From an uncultured Treponema sp. (GTDB lineage: Bacteria; Spirochaetota; Spirochaetia; Treponematales; Treponemataceae): 54,439 bases of DNA. Shown one piece after another: positions 1 to 7,915 of the stretch. The stretch lies in contig CALGGS010000129.1 of the NCBI GenBank assembly GCA_937915735.1, forward strand, positions 1 to 54,439. The letters are read 5' to 3'. The translations under genes and the position numbers were made by a program. The notes beneath the pieces are model-generated. The model did not search any database and was not told the origin of the DNA. It was given only the letters and a program-made list of their open reading frames with translations. Within the stretch, counting starts at the first letter, position 1, and each line of letters opens with the position of its first letter.

Positions 1-273
1 CAGAATCTTCGTCTGGAATGGCACTTTCATCGCTGGAAATGTCGTCGTCTGCTAAATCAGGCTCGTCAAAGTCGGAATCGTCTTCTGTGAAAGTTGGCTC
101 ATTAAAATCATCCGTATCTACAGGAAGTGACTCTTCGACAATGGGCTCAATCATTGGTTCTTCAAACGACTGTTCGTTAGTTAAATTAGATTCGTCGTCC
201 TCGCTGGAAATGTCAGAATCTTCGTCTGGAATGGCACTTTCATCGCTGGAAATGTCGTCGTCTGCTAAGTCAG
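1..273 (-). repeat. In-frame 60-bp direct duplication inside the ftsK linker
   Basis: Bases 1-60 and 214-273 are identical except for one base. The offset is 213 bp, exactly 71 codons, so both copies encode the same acidic peptide containing DISSDESAIPDEDS. This shows recent growth of the linker by duplication. The left copy touches the window edge and may be longer. Confidence 0.85.
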
Positions 274-1360
274 ATTCATCAGTTGGAATGGCAGGCCCTT
301 CTTCAGTTTCTTCATTGCCACTGTAAACGCGGTTCATTTCTGCAATAAGTTCGTCATCTTCATCTTCAATGAGCGAAGTATTTTCTAACGACTGTTCGTT
401 AGGTTGAACAAATTCCTCGACCTCGTTCGAAATGACATTCTCTTCGTTTGAAATGACAGGTTCTTCGCTTGAAACGGTCGGCTCATCAAAAATCTGCTCG
501 AATGGAGATGGTTCTTCTAAAATCTTTTCATCTGGTATGAGCTCTTCTTCTTCGATTGTCTCTGGAAGTTCATCGATTTCTTCATCCTCAAAATCGATGA
601 TTGTCGGATCGTCTGTGATGGTTTCGTCTTCATCGGCAGCCGATTCATTGTCCGCTACTGTTGTTGGTTCTTCGCTTGGAATTTCTTTTTTGTCGTCTAT
701 CAAATCTTTAAGGAGTTCTTTTTGCTTCTGGAAGATTTTTTCACTTGTCGGATCGAGTTTTACGGATGTAGATTTCTCGACATTGCTCGAATCGAGAGAT
801 TCCTCATTTTCAGTATTATCTTGATATTCTTCTTCAATCTGCTCTAATTCCTCTTCGCTATTTTCTATGTCGGTAATCTGAGGTATATCGTTTGAATAAT
901 ATTCCTTGCTGTCGGCGATAGAATTTTCAAGGACATCGCCCAGAATTGAAAGCAACAGATATTCTGCGGCAAGCACGAGCGAGCCAATCAAGAGTGTTGA
1001 GCCAAGCTTTACGGCCATTACGCTGTCAGAATCTGAAGCAATAATCATTCGGCAAATGTGTTCAATCGCATCTAAAGTAAAGAAAGGAATGACAGAACCT
1101 AAAAGCAGTACTCCGTTTCTGATTCTCCAATTTGCGCTAAAGCATTGAATTCCTGCGACAATAAGAAAAACAGGCACGCAAATTGCAGTAAAACCGTAAA
1201 CGCCGGTAAACATTTTTCCGAGAGAATAAAAAACTGTTCGTCTTACGCCATTTGCTCCGCCAAAATCGAGCGCAACAGATAGAAGTGAAACTGAAAACAA
1301 AGCCGCAAGTACAAAAAGAAGTATACCTGCCGCCGCCGAATATTTTTGATACTTTTTCAT
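1..1360 (-). CDS. ftsK: DNA translocase FtsK, N-terminal part (runs off left edge)
   Basis: An open minus-strand frame begins at the ATG at 1360-1358 and has no stop before the window edge; 453 residues are visible. Residues 9-31, 54-74, about 82-98 and 117-141 are hydrophobic, the four-helix membrane anchor typical of FtsK/SpoIIIE. From about residue 142 the chain is a very acidic linker (Glu, Asp, Ser, Pro). The RecA-like motor and gamma domains would lie outside the window. FtsK pumps chromosome ends through the closing septum. A GGAGA ribosome site lies just upstream of the ATG. The linker contains an in-frame duplicated block and stretches that resemble dispersed repeats. Family assignment rests on the anchor plus linker, since the motor is not visible. 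Confidence 0.82.
   Translation of the reverse strand, partial: MKKYQKYSAAAGILLFVLAALFSVSLLSVALDFGGANGVRRTVFYSLGKMFTGVYGFTAICVPVFLIVAGIQCFSANWRIRNGVLLLGSVIPFFTLDAIEHICRMIIASDSDSVMAVKLGSTLLIGSLVLAAEYLLLSILGDVLENSIADSKEYYSNDIPQITDIENSEEELEQIEEEYQDNTENEESLDSSNVEKSTSVKLDPTSEKIFQKQKELLKDLIDDKKEIPSEEPTTVADNESAADEDETITDDPTIIDFEDEEIDELPETIEEEELIPDEKILEEPSPFEQIFDEPTVSSEEPVISNEENVISNEVEEFVQPNEQSLENTSLIEDEDDELIAEMNRVYSGNEETEEGPAIPTDESDLADDDISSDESAIPDEDSDISSEDDESNLTNEQSFEEPMIEPIVEESLPVDTDDFNEPTFTEDDSDFDEPDLADDDISSDESAIPDEDS
188..215 (-). repeat. Possible decayed GAGCGAAG-type dispersed repeat in ftsK linker
   Basis: On the minus strand the stretch opens with a TGACATT-like end and closes with GAATCT, with an AGCGAGGACGA centre. 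End and centre positions resemble the element at 54243-54271. It is translated as acidic linker sequence. The match is imperfect and could be chance codon similarity. Confidence 0.35.
410..437 (-). repeat. Possible decayed GAGCGAAG-type dispersed repeat in ftsK linker
   Basis: The minus strand reads TGTCATTTCGAACGAGG, then CGAGGAATTT, the same end-centre-end pattern as the intergenic element at 54243-54271. A second partial copy with the same beginning lies directly beside it (about 438-455). The stretch is translated as part of the acidic linker. Confidence 0.4.
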
Positions 1361-1386
1361 CAGGTCTCCAAAGCAGATAGATTTTT

Positions 1387-1515
1387 GGGAACTTCGAAAA
1401 ACTCACCTTCGGTGATTTTCCGAAGTTCCTTGACGAGTTTTAATTTCTGATAATAGCAGAAATTAAAACATCGCATTTTCAAAGTTACCTCGAAAAATTG
1501 CAATTTTTCGAGGTT
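1387..1515. repeat. Three consecutive stem-loops between pepF and ftsK
   Basis: Three inverted repeats lie in a row: arms at 1388-1396 and 1421-1429 with further pairing inside, arms at 1438-1448 and 1457-1467, and a perfect 28-bp palindrome at 1487-1514. None is followed by a convincing T-run on either strand, so they are not plain intrinsic terminators. They sit in the 218-bp gap between two minus-strand genes and could affect read-through from pepF into ftsK or the start of ftsK transcription. Confidence 0.6.
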
Positions 1516-1578
1516 CCCTTTTCATTATCTTTCTACTCTATAATTATCGGATTTCTGAAGAAAAAGTTAAGGAAGTCA

Positions 1579-3423
1579 CTAATCTTTGTTACCAATCAAA
1601 TTTTTTAGAATTTCAACTTCTTTTGCGTACATTTCGATTCCGCTTTTCCAGAAATCTTTTTGCGTGATGTCGAAGCCTGCCTTTTTGCACAAATCTTCGC
1701 AGCTCATATTTCCCGTGTTTGAGAGCAATTCTGCGTAGGTTTTGGCAAAGGCGGCTCCTTCTTTCTGGTAACGGGCATAGAGTCCTGCGGCGAAAAGCTG
1801 TCCGAAAGCGTATGGGAAGTTGTAGAAATCCAGACCTGTTGAATAATAATGTGATTTTACCGCCCACATGTACTCGTGCCGCTCGCCGTTCAAGCCGCTT
1901 CCGTAGGATTTTTCCTGGGCTTCCTTCATCAAGCGGCAGAAATCGTCTGCGTTCAGTTCGCCGTTCTTTCGCTCTTCAAAGACGCTCTTTTCAAAGTAGA
2001 AGCGGCACAAAATATCGACTAAGACCTGGCTTACATCCTGCAAGTCCAAATCAAGAATCTGGATTTTTTCGGTGTCGCTGCATTTTGAAATCATGTCCTG
2101 CTTTACGATTGTCTCGGCGAAGGTCGAGGCCGTTTCTGCCAGAGTCATGGGATATGAGAAAAATGCGGCTGGTTTTCCTTTCATACAAGAAAAATGATAT
2201 GCGTGACCAAGCTCGTGTGCTAGTGTGATTATGTCGCTGAATGTTCCGGTGAAGTTTGTCATTATTCGGCTTTGGTGACCGAGCGCAAAGTCCTCATCGT
2301 AGGCTCCCCCCACCTTTCCGGCACGGACTTGGGCATCAATCCAGTTTTCGGCAAAGGCTTTTTTGGCAAACTCGCCCATTTCTGCACTGAAAGAAGAATA
2401 TCGCTCGATAATGTAATCGCGGGCTTCGTCGAAAGTCCATGTTTTGGAGAGAAGAGATTGTCGGGTCAAGCCCGACAATGACACAGGTGCGAACAAATCG
2501 TAGAAGGCAAGGCCTTTTTTGTCCCGGGAGGCTGTGCCGCCGTTTTTCTGTAGGAAATCCGCTTTGAGATTGAAATATTCTCGCCAGAGAGGCAGGCTTT
2601 CTTCGATTGCTCCAATAAGAGCGTCCAGCGTTTTTTGAGAGAGCCGGGCAGAGGAAAGGGAGCGGTCCAGAGGATTCTGCCATTTTCGGTGGCGGTTGAG
2701 CGTGAGTGTTTCGCCTTTGAGATTGTTTAGGCAGGCCGCAAATGCAATTTCATTCTGTTTTAAAAGGGCGATTTCTTTTTCGTAAGAAGATTTTCGTGTT
2801 TTCGAGTCTGCAGAATAGGCATCATTGCGTAATTCGTTGAAAGTTTTGCCTGTTTCTGTATCTTTGAGATTTGAAATCAGCTGCTCGTGAAGGCGGTCCC
2901 ATGCGTCTCCGCCAGTCTGCTGGAGTTCGCCTGCAAGTTTTTCTTCGGCGGCTGACATCTGATGCTTGGTTTCTTCGAGAGTTTCATTCAAAATGTAGCG
3001 GTATTCTTTAAATTCTGGAAATTTCTTGTAAAAATCTTCGAGACGGCCAGAATTCGCCAGCAAAACTGACTTGAAAGACAAATCAAGCTGTCTGTAACGG
3101 AGTGTGAGATTGTCAATTTTTGTGATATTGTTGAGAAAATCGGTGTTTGTGGTATCAACTGAGTAAATTATGTAAGCATAGGCATTCAAAGTTCCGCAAA
3201 GAGCCGAAACTTTTTCATCTGCTTCAAGAAATCCTTTGAGCCAGGTAGGAAAGTCAAAATTCTCACTGGCATTTTTGATTAAATTTTGAGCCGATTCCAA
3301 AAGCGAAGCAAGATTTTCCATACCGCTCGCAAAATCAGAAATGGCTTTTTTGTATTCAGGTGATTTTATAGACGAAAAGATGGAATCCAGATTCCATCGA
3401 GGAATTTTGTTTGAATTTGTCAT
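1579..3423 (-). CDS. pepF: M3 family oligoendopeptidase (PepF type)
   Basis: A 614-residue cytoplasmic zinc metallopeptidase that cuts short peptides. The zinc motif HELGHAYHF is at about residues 403-411, and the typical flanking text (NWIDAQVRAGKVGGAYDEDF) precedes it. Length fits the PepF clade of family M3; there is no signal peptide. Oddity: residues about 314-323 read VSLSGLTRQS between the conserved YDLFAP and TWTFDEARDYI segments. This decapeptide is the exact translation of a palindromic repeat at 2455-2483, so the enzyme carries a repeat-derived insertion. The start ATG at 3423 has no ribosome site, but a promoter ends six bases before it. The gene stands alone, followed by stem-loops and ftsK. 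Confidence 0.93.
   Translation of the reverse strand: MTNSNKIPRWNLDSIFSSIKSPEYKKAISDFASGMENLASLLESAQNLIKNASENFDFPTWLKGFLEADEKVSALCGTLNAYAYIIYSVDTTNTDFLNNITKIDNLTLRYRQLDLSFKSVLLANSGRLEDFYKKFPEFKEYRYILNETLEETKHQMSAAEEKLAGELQQTGGDAWDRLHEQLISNLKDTETGKTFNELRNDAYSADSKTRKSSYEKEIALLKQNEIAFAACLNNLKGETLTLNRHRKWQNPLDRSLSSARLSQKTLDALIGAIEESLPLWREYFNLKADFLQKNGGTASRDKKGLAFYDLFAPVSLSGLTRQSLLSKTWTFDEARDYIIERYSSFSAEMGEFAKKAFAENWIDAQVRAGKVGGAYDEDFALGHQSRIMTNFTGTFSDIITLAHELGHAYHFSCMKGKPAAFFSYPMTLAETASTFAETIVKQDMISKCSDTEKIQILDLDLQDVSQVLVDILCRFYFEKSVFEERKNGELNADDFCRLMKEAQEKSYGSGLNGERHEYMWAVKSHYYSTGLDFYNFPYAFGQLFAAGLYARYQKEGAAFAKTYAELLSNTGNMSCEDLCKKAGFDITQKDFWKSGIEMYAKEVEILKNLIGNKD
2455..2483 (-). repeat. Palindromic element inside pepF
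   Basis: A 29-bp element with ends AGATT and ATGACA and a 9-bp inverted repeat (2457-2465 against 2471-2479) around TCAAG. It lies wholly inside the pepF reading frame and is translated as VSLSGLTRQS. The same sequence class occurs between genes at several places in this window. Confidence 0.9.
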
Positions 3424-3429
3424 GAAATT

Positions 3430-3458
3430 ATTCTATTACAAAAGCGATTTTTGGGCAA
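3430..3458 (-). promoter_or_regulatory. Promoter of pepF, leaderless spacing
   Basis: Minus strand: TTGCCC (3458-3453), 17-bp spacer, TAGAAT (3435-3430), six bases, then the ATG at 3423. Transcription would start at or within one base of the start codon. No Shine-Dalgarno sequence is present. Confidence 0.6.
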
Positions 3459-3510
3459 ATCTTGGTTTGCAGTCACCGAGGGAGACCGCTACGCCGAAAA
3501 ATTGCCAATA

Positions 3511-3541
3511 AAAAAAGACTGCCATATTTGACAGTCTCTTT
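3511..3541 (-). terminator. Intrinsic terminator after the 3569-4471 lipoprotein
   Basis: On the minus strand AGACTG and CAGTCT pair around an AT-rich loop, followed directly by a run of T. It lies about 30 bp past the stop codon of the lipoprotein gene. Confidence 0.8.
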
Positions 3542-3568
3542 TTATTTATCTTCAGATTTTATAAAAGA

Positions 3569-4471
3569 TTACTCTTCTACGATATCATCTTCAAAAACAA
3601 TTGCTTCGCCATTTGTTCCAGAGAATTTGTATTCTCCAGTAAGATGCTCACTTGGGTAAATATTCGCATAGCGGGCAAGTTTAAGCTGAGTCTTTTTTGA
3701 AAGACCAGTTGTTGTTGCATCAACAGAGACAGTTGCCAAGGGGGTTGTGGAATCCGCAGTTTTAAAGAAATCAACAGTATAAGATCCATCATCGTTAGCA
3801 GTTACTTTTATAGCAACTGTAACTGTGTCATCAGATTTTGAAACTTCTGATAAATCACTCCAATCAAAAGTTGCAGTTTTTCCAGCTGTGTTAAATACTG
3901 TTTCGGTTACAGATTTTCCGTCAATATCAACAAAATCTCCAGAAGTCTGATAGTTATTCTGTTTTACGACAGCTTCATTTTCCCATGTAACATAGTATTG
4001 AGCTTTATTTTTATTTGAATTCCACCTAACAGCGGCAACGCCAAAAGTATAAGCCGTACCCGAAGTTTTTTCATCACTAGATTTTACACTCTTATCAGAC
4101 AGACCAAAAACAAATCCTGCAACACCATTTGCCGCATAAGTTGTCCCATTACAGTTTACACCACTTACAGTATTTGGAGTCAAAGTAATTGTGCATGTTG
4201 AATCATAATGTTTTGTTGTTGTCTGTTTAAATGCACGGTAGAAGTATTCTTTATTTTCTTTCGCTGTATAACCTTTTTTGGTATCTGTAAGTGATTCAGC
4301 TTTTTTGATATCGGTAGAATCTGTATCTGAAACGAATACATATTTGTTGCTGAAATCAACTTTGTCACCAGAGAAAGCATCTTCCTCGTCATCTGCCTTA
4401 CATCCGACAAAGCACAAAGAAGTAGCCAAAAGTGCGACAGCACCGATTTTGAAAAGTTTAGAAAGTTTCAT
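3569..4471 (-). CDS. Putative lipoprotein of unknown function
   Basis: A 300-residue protein with a lipoprotein signal peptide: basic start, hydrophobic core and lipobox ending at Cys24 (SLCFVGC), followed by an acidic stretch KADDEEDAF. The mature part is rich in Ser, Thr, Lys and Asp with alternating beta-type patterns and no motif I recognise; it is probably an exported beta-rich protein anchored by lipid. The start has a GAGGGG ribosome site. The gene begins 33 bp after the serine recombinase on the same strand, so the two may be cotranscribed, and it ends at a clear terminator. Function not assigned. Confidence 0.8.
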   Translation of the reverse strand: MKLSKLFKIGAVALLATSLCFVGCKADDEEDAFSGDKVDFSNKYVFVSDTDSTDIKKAESLTDTKKGYTAKENKEYFYRAFKQTTTKHYDSTCTITLTPNTVSGVNCNGTTYAANGVAGFVFGLSDKSVKSSDEKTSGTAYTFGVAAVRWNSNKNKAQYYVTWENEAVVKQNNYQTSGDFVDIDGKSVTETVFNTAGKTATFDWSDLSEVSKSDDTVTVAIKVTANDDGSYTVDFFKTADSTTPLATVSVDATTTGLSKKTQLKLARYANIYPSEHLTGEYKFSGTNGEAIVFEDDIVEE

Positions 4472-4504
4472 AATAAAAACCCCTCGTTTAAATGTACTAA
4501 TTTT

Positions 4505-5185
4505 TCAGCTTTCAGATAGCGTATCGACTCCTCTTTTTTTTGTTCTGTTCTTCACGCCTTTTTTTCGGCCTCGTTTTCCGTCGAAGTATAGACCCATTCT
4601 TTCGACTTGATTTCTGACCGTCTTCCAGCAAACGCCAAGATCGTCTGAAATTGAATACAGGCTTTTTCCAGCCAGGACTTGCTCACGGATGTAATCTTCG
4701 TTTTCAGAAAGCTTGTAAATCTCGCTTTTTCTTCCTTTTGCCCTGCCAATCTGCTTTCCTTCGTTTTTCGCCCGATTCAACCCAAGCTTTGTTCGCTCGC
4801 TTATCAACTGCCTTTCGATTTCCACCGAGAGTCCGAAGGCAAACGCCAAAACCTTACTCTGAATATCGTTTCCAAGTCTGTAATTATCCTTGATTGTCCA
4901 GACCTCAATGCCCCGCTCCAAAAAATACTGAAGAACATTCATAATCATAATGAGCGACCTGCCAAAACGAGAGATTTCCGTCGAAATCACAAGATCACCT
5001 TCCTTACATTCTTTCATCAGAATCTTTCCAAGCTTTCGAGAATCCGGCAGCTTTGTTCCGCTGATTTTTTCTTCAATCCATTTGTCAATCATAATTCCCT
5101 GCGATTTGGCAAATTTCTCAATTTCCATCTGCTGATTTTCCAAATTCTGATGAAGTGTTGAAACCCGAATGTAACCATAAACCAT
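4505..5185 (-). CDS. Serine recombinase, Mpi/Hin invertase-resolvase type
   Basis: A 226-residue small serine recombinase. The N-terminus MVYGYIRVST carries the nucleophile Ser9 and Arg7; ISRFGRSL and the ERQLISERT segment match the resolvase catalytic core, and the C-terminal region (YSISDDLGVCWKTVRNQVERM) is a helix-turn-helix, followed by a basic tail. Such enzymes invert or resolve DNA between short repeats; the start resembles the Bacteroides Mpi global invertase. No matching pair of inverted repeats was found next to the gene, so its target may be elsewhere. The ribosome site AGGAGGT lies inside a 14-bp palindrome, which suggests control of its own expression. The lipoprotein gene follows after 33 bp. 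Confidence 0.9.
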   Translation of the reverse strand: MVYGYIRVSTLHQNLENQQMEIEKFAKSQGIMIDKWIEEKISGTKLPDSRKLGKILMKECKEGDLVISTEISRFGRSLIMIMNVLQYFLERGIEVWTIKDNYRLGNDIQSKVLAFAFGLSVEIERQLISERTKLGLNRAKNEGKQIGRAKGRKSEIYKLSENEDYIREQVLAGKSLYSISDDLGVCWKTVRNQVERMGLYFDGKRGRKKGVKNRTKKRGVDTLSES

Positions 5186-5192
5186 AATATAC

Positions 5193-5206
5193 CTCCTAAT
5201 TAGGAG
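5193..5206. promoter_or_regulatory. Palindrome covering the recombinase ribosome site
   Basis: CTCCTAATTAGGAG is a perfect 14-bp palindrome; one half is the AGGAG ribosome site of the recombinase (start 5185). In RNA it could fold and hide the site, or in DNA serve as an operator. The leader TAGGAGGTATATTATGG is also found, base for base, in front of the YefM antitoxin at 29933. Confidence 0.6.
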
Positions 5207-5269
5207 TATAATTTTGGCCTATAAAGTGAAAAATTAAAAAGTTAAAAGTTGGAATAGCTTTAGTAAGTC

Positions 5270-6127
5270 TTAGTATTTTAAATGCCTGAAGCTGTCTTTT
5301 GGAAATGCGTATTCTGGAGTCTTTAGGAGTGAAATAAAATCTTCTTCATAATACCATGGGTCATTTTCGCGTTTTGGATTCTTGATAATATGAAATTCCT
5401 GTGCAGGATTTGAGCCTTGTGCGAGTAAAAATGCTTTTTCGCCAGTTTTTTTGTTTTTTATCATATCGACTACAAGACAGATGTGCTCAGGCTGCCCCAG
5501 GTCAAAAAGAATATCTCCAATTTGAACTTCTTCCATTTTGACTTGTGACGACTCGTATTCCATAACTGAAAGAGGGCTTGTGTTTGCGAAAACATTTTTT
5601 AAATAGGATTTATAGATTTCAGATTTTGAATCAGAAGACAATTCAGAAGCCTCGTATTTCGTCCATTTTTTAAGATTCCCTGAAACTTCTTGTCGTGTTT
5701 TCCGCTTAAAATTCGATTTTTCAAGCCATTCATTCCAGGAGCAGACTTCACCATTTGTCAGATGAAAAGCTATTTTGTCTTCCAGGTGGTTTTTCAGATA
5801 AAAATCAGAATAGAGGTGAATTACAGACTGCACACTTTTCTGCATTTCGCTTTCGATTTTTAGATTAAAAACGGCTGCATGTGCAACTTGATTCTGCTTT
5901 TCGTTGCCGTTGAACAAAAGAACCGGACTTCCGGCCTTTTTCAGGGGGTAATTTCTTAGATATTCTGCAAAGGAGTTTTCTTCGGCACTGACTCTCTCAA
6001 ATCCATAAGGAAGAGAAATTCGCTCCAAAAGGGTGTCTCCCCCGCTTTTTACGAGTTGGAGCGAATGTGTGTGAGGAAAGGCCAAGAATGAAACGAATAA
6101 AAATCCGATTAGTGAAATTTTTTTCAC
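5270..6127 (-). CDS. DUF4846 family protein
   Basis: A 285-residue exported protein. Residues 1-20 form a signal peptide without a clear lipobox. The body matches the DUF4846 pattern: ERISLPYGFERV, FAEYLRNYPLKKAGSPVLLFNG, NQVAHAAVFNLKIE, and a later EVQIGDILFDLGQPEHICLVVDM segment. The biochemical role of the family is not established as far as I know. Translation starts at GTG (6127-6125), which overlaps the TGA of the upstream flavoprotein by four bases (GTGA), so the two are translationally coupled. Coupling to a flavin reductase is the only functional hint. Confidence 0.8.
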   Translation of the reverse strand: MKKISLIGFLFVSFLAFPHTHSLQLVKSGGDTLLERISLPYGFERVSAEENSFAEYLRNYPLKKAGSPVLLFNGNEKQNQVAHAAVFNLKIESEMQKSVQSVIHLYSDFYLKNHLEDKIAFHLTNGEVCSWNEWLEKSNFKRKTRQEVSGNLKKWTKYEASELSSDSKSEIYKSYLKNVFANTSPLSVMEYESSQVKMEEVQIGDILFDLGQPEHICLVVDMIKNKKTGEKAFLLAQGSNPAQEFHIIKNPKRENDPWYYEEDFISLLKTPEYAFPKDSFRHLKY

Positions 6128-7869
6128 TTTATATATTCCAATGCACTGTCAGCGGCGATTTTTCCGAAAATCGTGATGTCCGCGACTGCATTTCCGCCAA
6201 GCCGCTCGGCTCCGTGAACTCCGCCAGTAACTTCGCCCGCCGCAAAAAGACCTGGAATTGGCTTTCCCGATTTGTTCAGAACCTGAGCCTTCGTGTTTAT
6301 TTTTAATCCGCCCATTGTGTGATGGATTGCCGGCTCAATTTCGATTGCATAAAATGGCCCTTTTTCGATTTTTCTTTCCATACTTGCAGGATTTCTTGAA
6401 AATTCTTCGTCTTTTTTCTGGTCAACATATTTGTTGTATTGCTCAACCGTGTATTCAAGGGCAACTCCGTCGATTCCGAAATTATCTGACATTTCGCGGA
6501 TTGTCTCGCCCTGCTTTACGAAGCCCTGTTTGATGTAAGTTTCGATTGCTTTTAAAGATTCCCGAATGTTTTGGTCAAACACGAGAAAAGCCGTTTTTCC
6601 GGATTGTTGCAGAACTGCTGCAGAAACGATGTCGCGGGTTTCCATTTCGTTAATAAAACGACGACCCGAACGATTTATTAAAATAGCTCCGTTTCCACGA
6701 ACAGCTTCCGTAATCATAATTCCGGTGCCTTTTACGACAGTCGGATGAACCTGAATCTGCTCCATTTGAGTAAGTTCTGCGTCAAATTTTTCGACCATTT
6801 TAAAGGCATCGCCCGTCGCTCCCTTGTGGTTCGTAGTTCCGAAGCCTTCAAGAGAAGCTTGATAACGAGTAATCAGTTCTGGATTTGCTCCGAATCCGCC
6901 CGTCGCAATAATAACAGCCTTTGCCTTTACAGTGTATTCTCCACCAGAATATGAAACACGGACTCCGACAGCCCGACCGTCTCCAAGAGAGGCGCTTCCG
7001 TCATCAAGAATGTCGATTACACGATTGTTCACGCGGATTTCAGCACCCTGCTCAAGAGCCGCCTTGTGCAAAAGAGGAACGAGATGTGAACCGATGGCTG
7101 CTCCGCCCTTTGGCCGGTGAATTCGCTTGTTTGTTGCTCCGCCGAACATTCCGACATCACTCAAATCTGCTCCAATCATTGGAGATTGAAGCCATTCAAC
7201 TATTTCTGCAGATTTATCTACCAGGGTGTGAACCAAATCTTTATCATTAAGATACTGACCGCCCTTCATTGTGTCTTCAAAAAAAACTTCTTTTGAGTCA
7301 GTAATTCCCAGTCTTTTCTGTTCTTTTGTGTAAGAAGCGTTTATTCCGCCTGTGGAAAAATTTGAATTTCCGCCGACAATTCCCATTTTTTCGAGAACAA
7401 GAACCTTTGCGCCTTTGCTTGCTGCTTCTGTTGCGGCTGTAAGACCTGCACCACCGGCACCGATTATTACGATGTCAACCTCGCTGTCCTCGTATTTTTC
7501 TTCGGTTTTAACTTCGCCTTCAGCAGATTTTATTGCATCATCAAGGGCATCAAGAAGTCCGTTTGAAGTAATAGTCGCGCCTGAAACCGTGTCGATTTCT
7601 GATGTAGAGCCAGTTCCGTCGCTTAAAAATTGGGAAAAAATCTGATTGTAAACAGGTTCGGCAAGCTCCGGCGTTTCGTTGCTTGAAAGGAGAGTTGCGT
7701 TCGTAACCCTTCCCTCCTGCACGGTAATAGAAACTTCGATTGGCCCGTTTTTGCCTTCTCCGGTTCCTGTAAAGGTTCCGTCTCGTAGACTTAATTTTTT
7801 GCCACAAGAAACAAGTCCAAGTAAAGCTATGCTTATAAATATTTTAGATAAAAGATTCGTAATTTTCAT
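6124..7869 (-). CDS. FMN-binding / FAD flavoprotein reductase, lipoprotein (fumarate or urocanate reductase-like)
   Basis: A 581-residue lipoprotein (lipobox Cys22 in GLVSC). Residues 30-115 are an FMN-binding domain with the flavin transfer motif DTVSGAT; Thr99 is the expected covalent FMN site. A FAD-binding reductase domain follows, with the dinucleotide motif IIGAGGAGLTAA near 136-147, GGNSNFSTGG, the active-site region IHHTMGG and the ending HGAERLGGNAVADITIFG. This is the Shewanella flavocytochrome c/UrdA architecture without the haem domain, so electrons must come from a separate donor. The substrate (fumarate, urocanate or other enoate) cannot be read from sequence alone. A promoter lies eight bases before the ATG. 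It is coupled to the DUF4846 gene. Confidence 0.88.
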   Translation of the reverse strand: MKITNLLSKIFISIALLGLVSCGKKLSLRDGTFTGTGEGKNGPIEVSITVQEGRVTNATLLSSNETPELAEPVYNQIFSQFLSDGTGSTSEIDTVSGATITSNGLLDALDDAIKSAEGEVKTEEKYEDSEVDIVIIGAGGAGLTAATEAASKGAKVLVLEKMGIVGGNSNFSTGGINASYTKEQKRLGITDSKEVFFEDTMKGGQYLNDKDLVHTLVDKSAEIVEWLQSPMIGADLSDVGMFGGATNKRIHRPKGGAAIGSHLVPLLHKAALEQGAEIRVNNRVIDILDDGSASLGDGRAVGVRVSYSGGEYTVKAKAVIIATGGFGANPELITRYQASLEGFGTTNHKGATGDAFKMVEKFDAELTQMEQIQVHPTVVKGTGIMITEAVRGNGAILINRSGRRFINEMETRDIVSAAVLQQSGKTAFLVFDQNIRESLKAIETYIKQGFVKQGETIREMSDNFGIDGVALEYTVEQYNKYVDQKKDEEFSRNPASMERKIEKGPFYAIEIEPAIHHTMGGLKINTKAQVLNKSGKPIPGLFAAGEVTGGVHGAERLGGNAVADITIFGKIAADSALEYIK

Positions 7870-7877
7870 ATTACCTT

Positions 7878-7906
7878 ATGATAACAACTTTTAAATTTTT
7901 TGTAAA
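7878..7906 (-). promoter_or_regulatory. Promoter of the flavoprotein gene, very short leader
   Basis: Minus strand: TTTACA (7906-7901), 17-bp spacer, TATCAT (7883-7878), eight bases, ATG at 7869. The bases between contain AAGG, so a minimal ribosome site cannot be excluded. Confidence 0.55.
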
Positions 7907-7915
7907 TTCTTAGTT

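Noticed and set aside
18..1148. Plus-strand Ser/Met-rich reading frames at the left edge
   Set aside because: They are shadows of the minus-strand FtsK linker; the minus frame has a membrane anchor and a ribosome site.
4472..5269. Invertible promoter flipped by the serine recombinase
   Set aside because: No matching pair of inverted repeats flanks a promoter here. The only palindrome is short and lies on the ribosome site.
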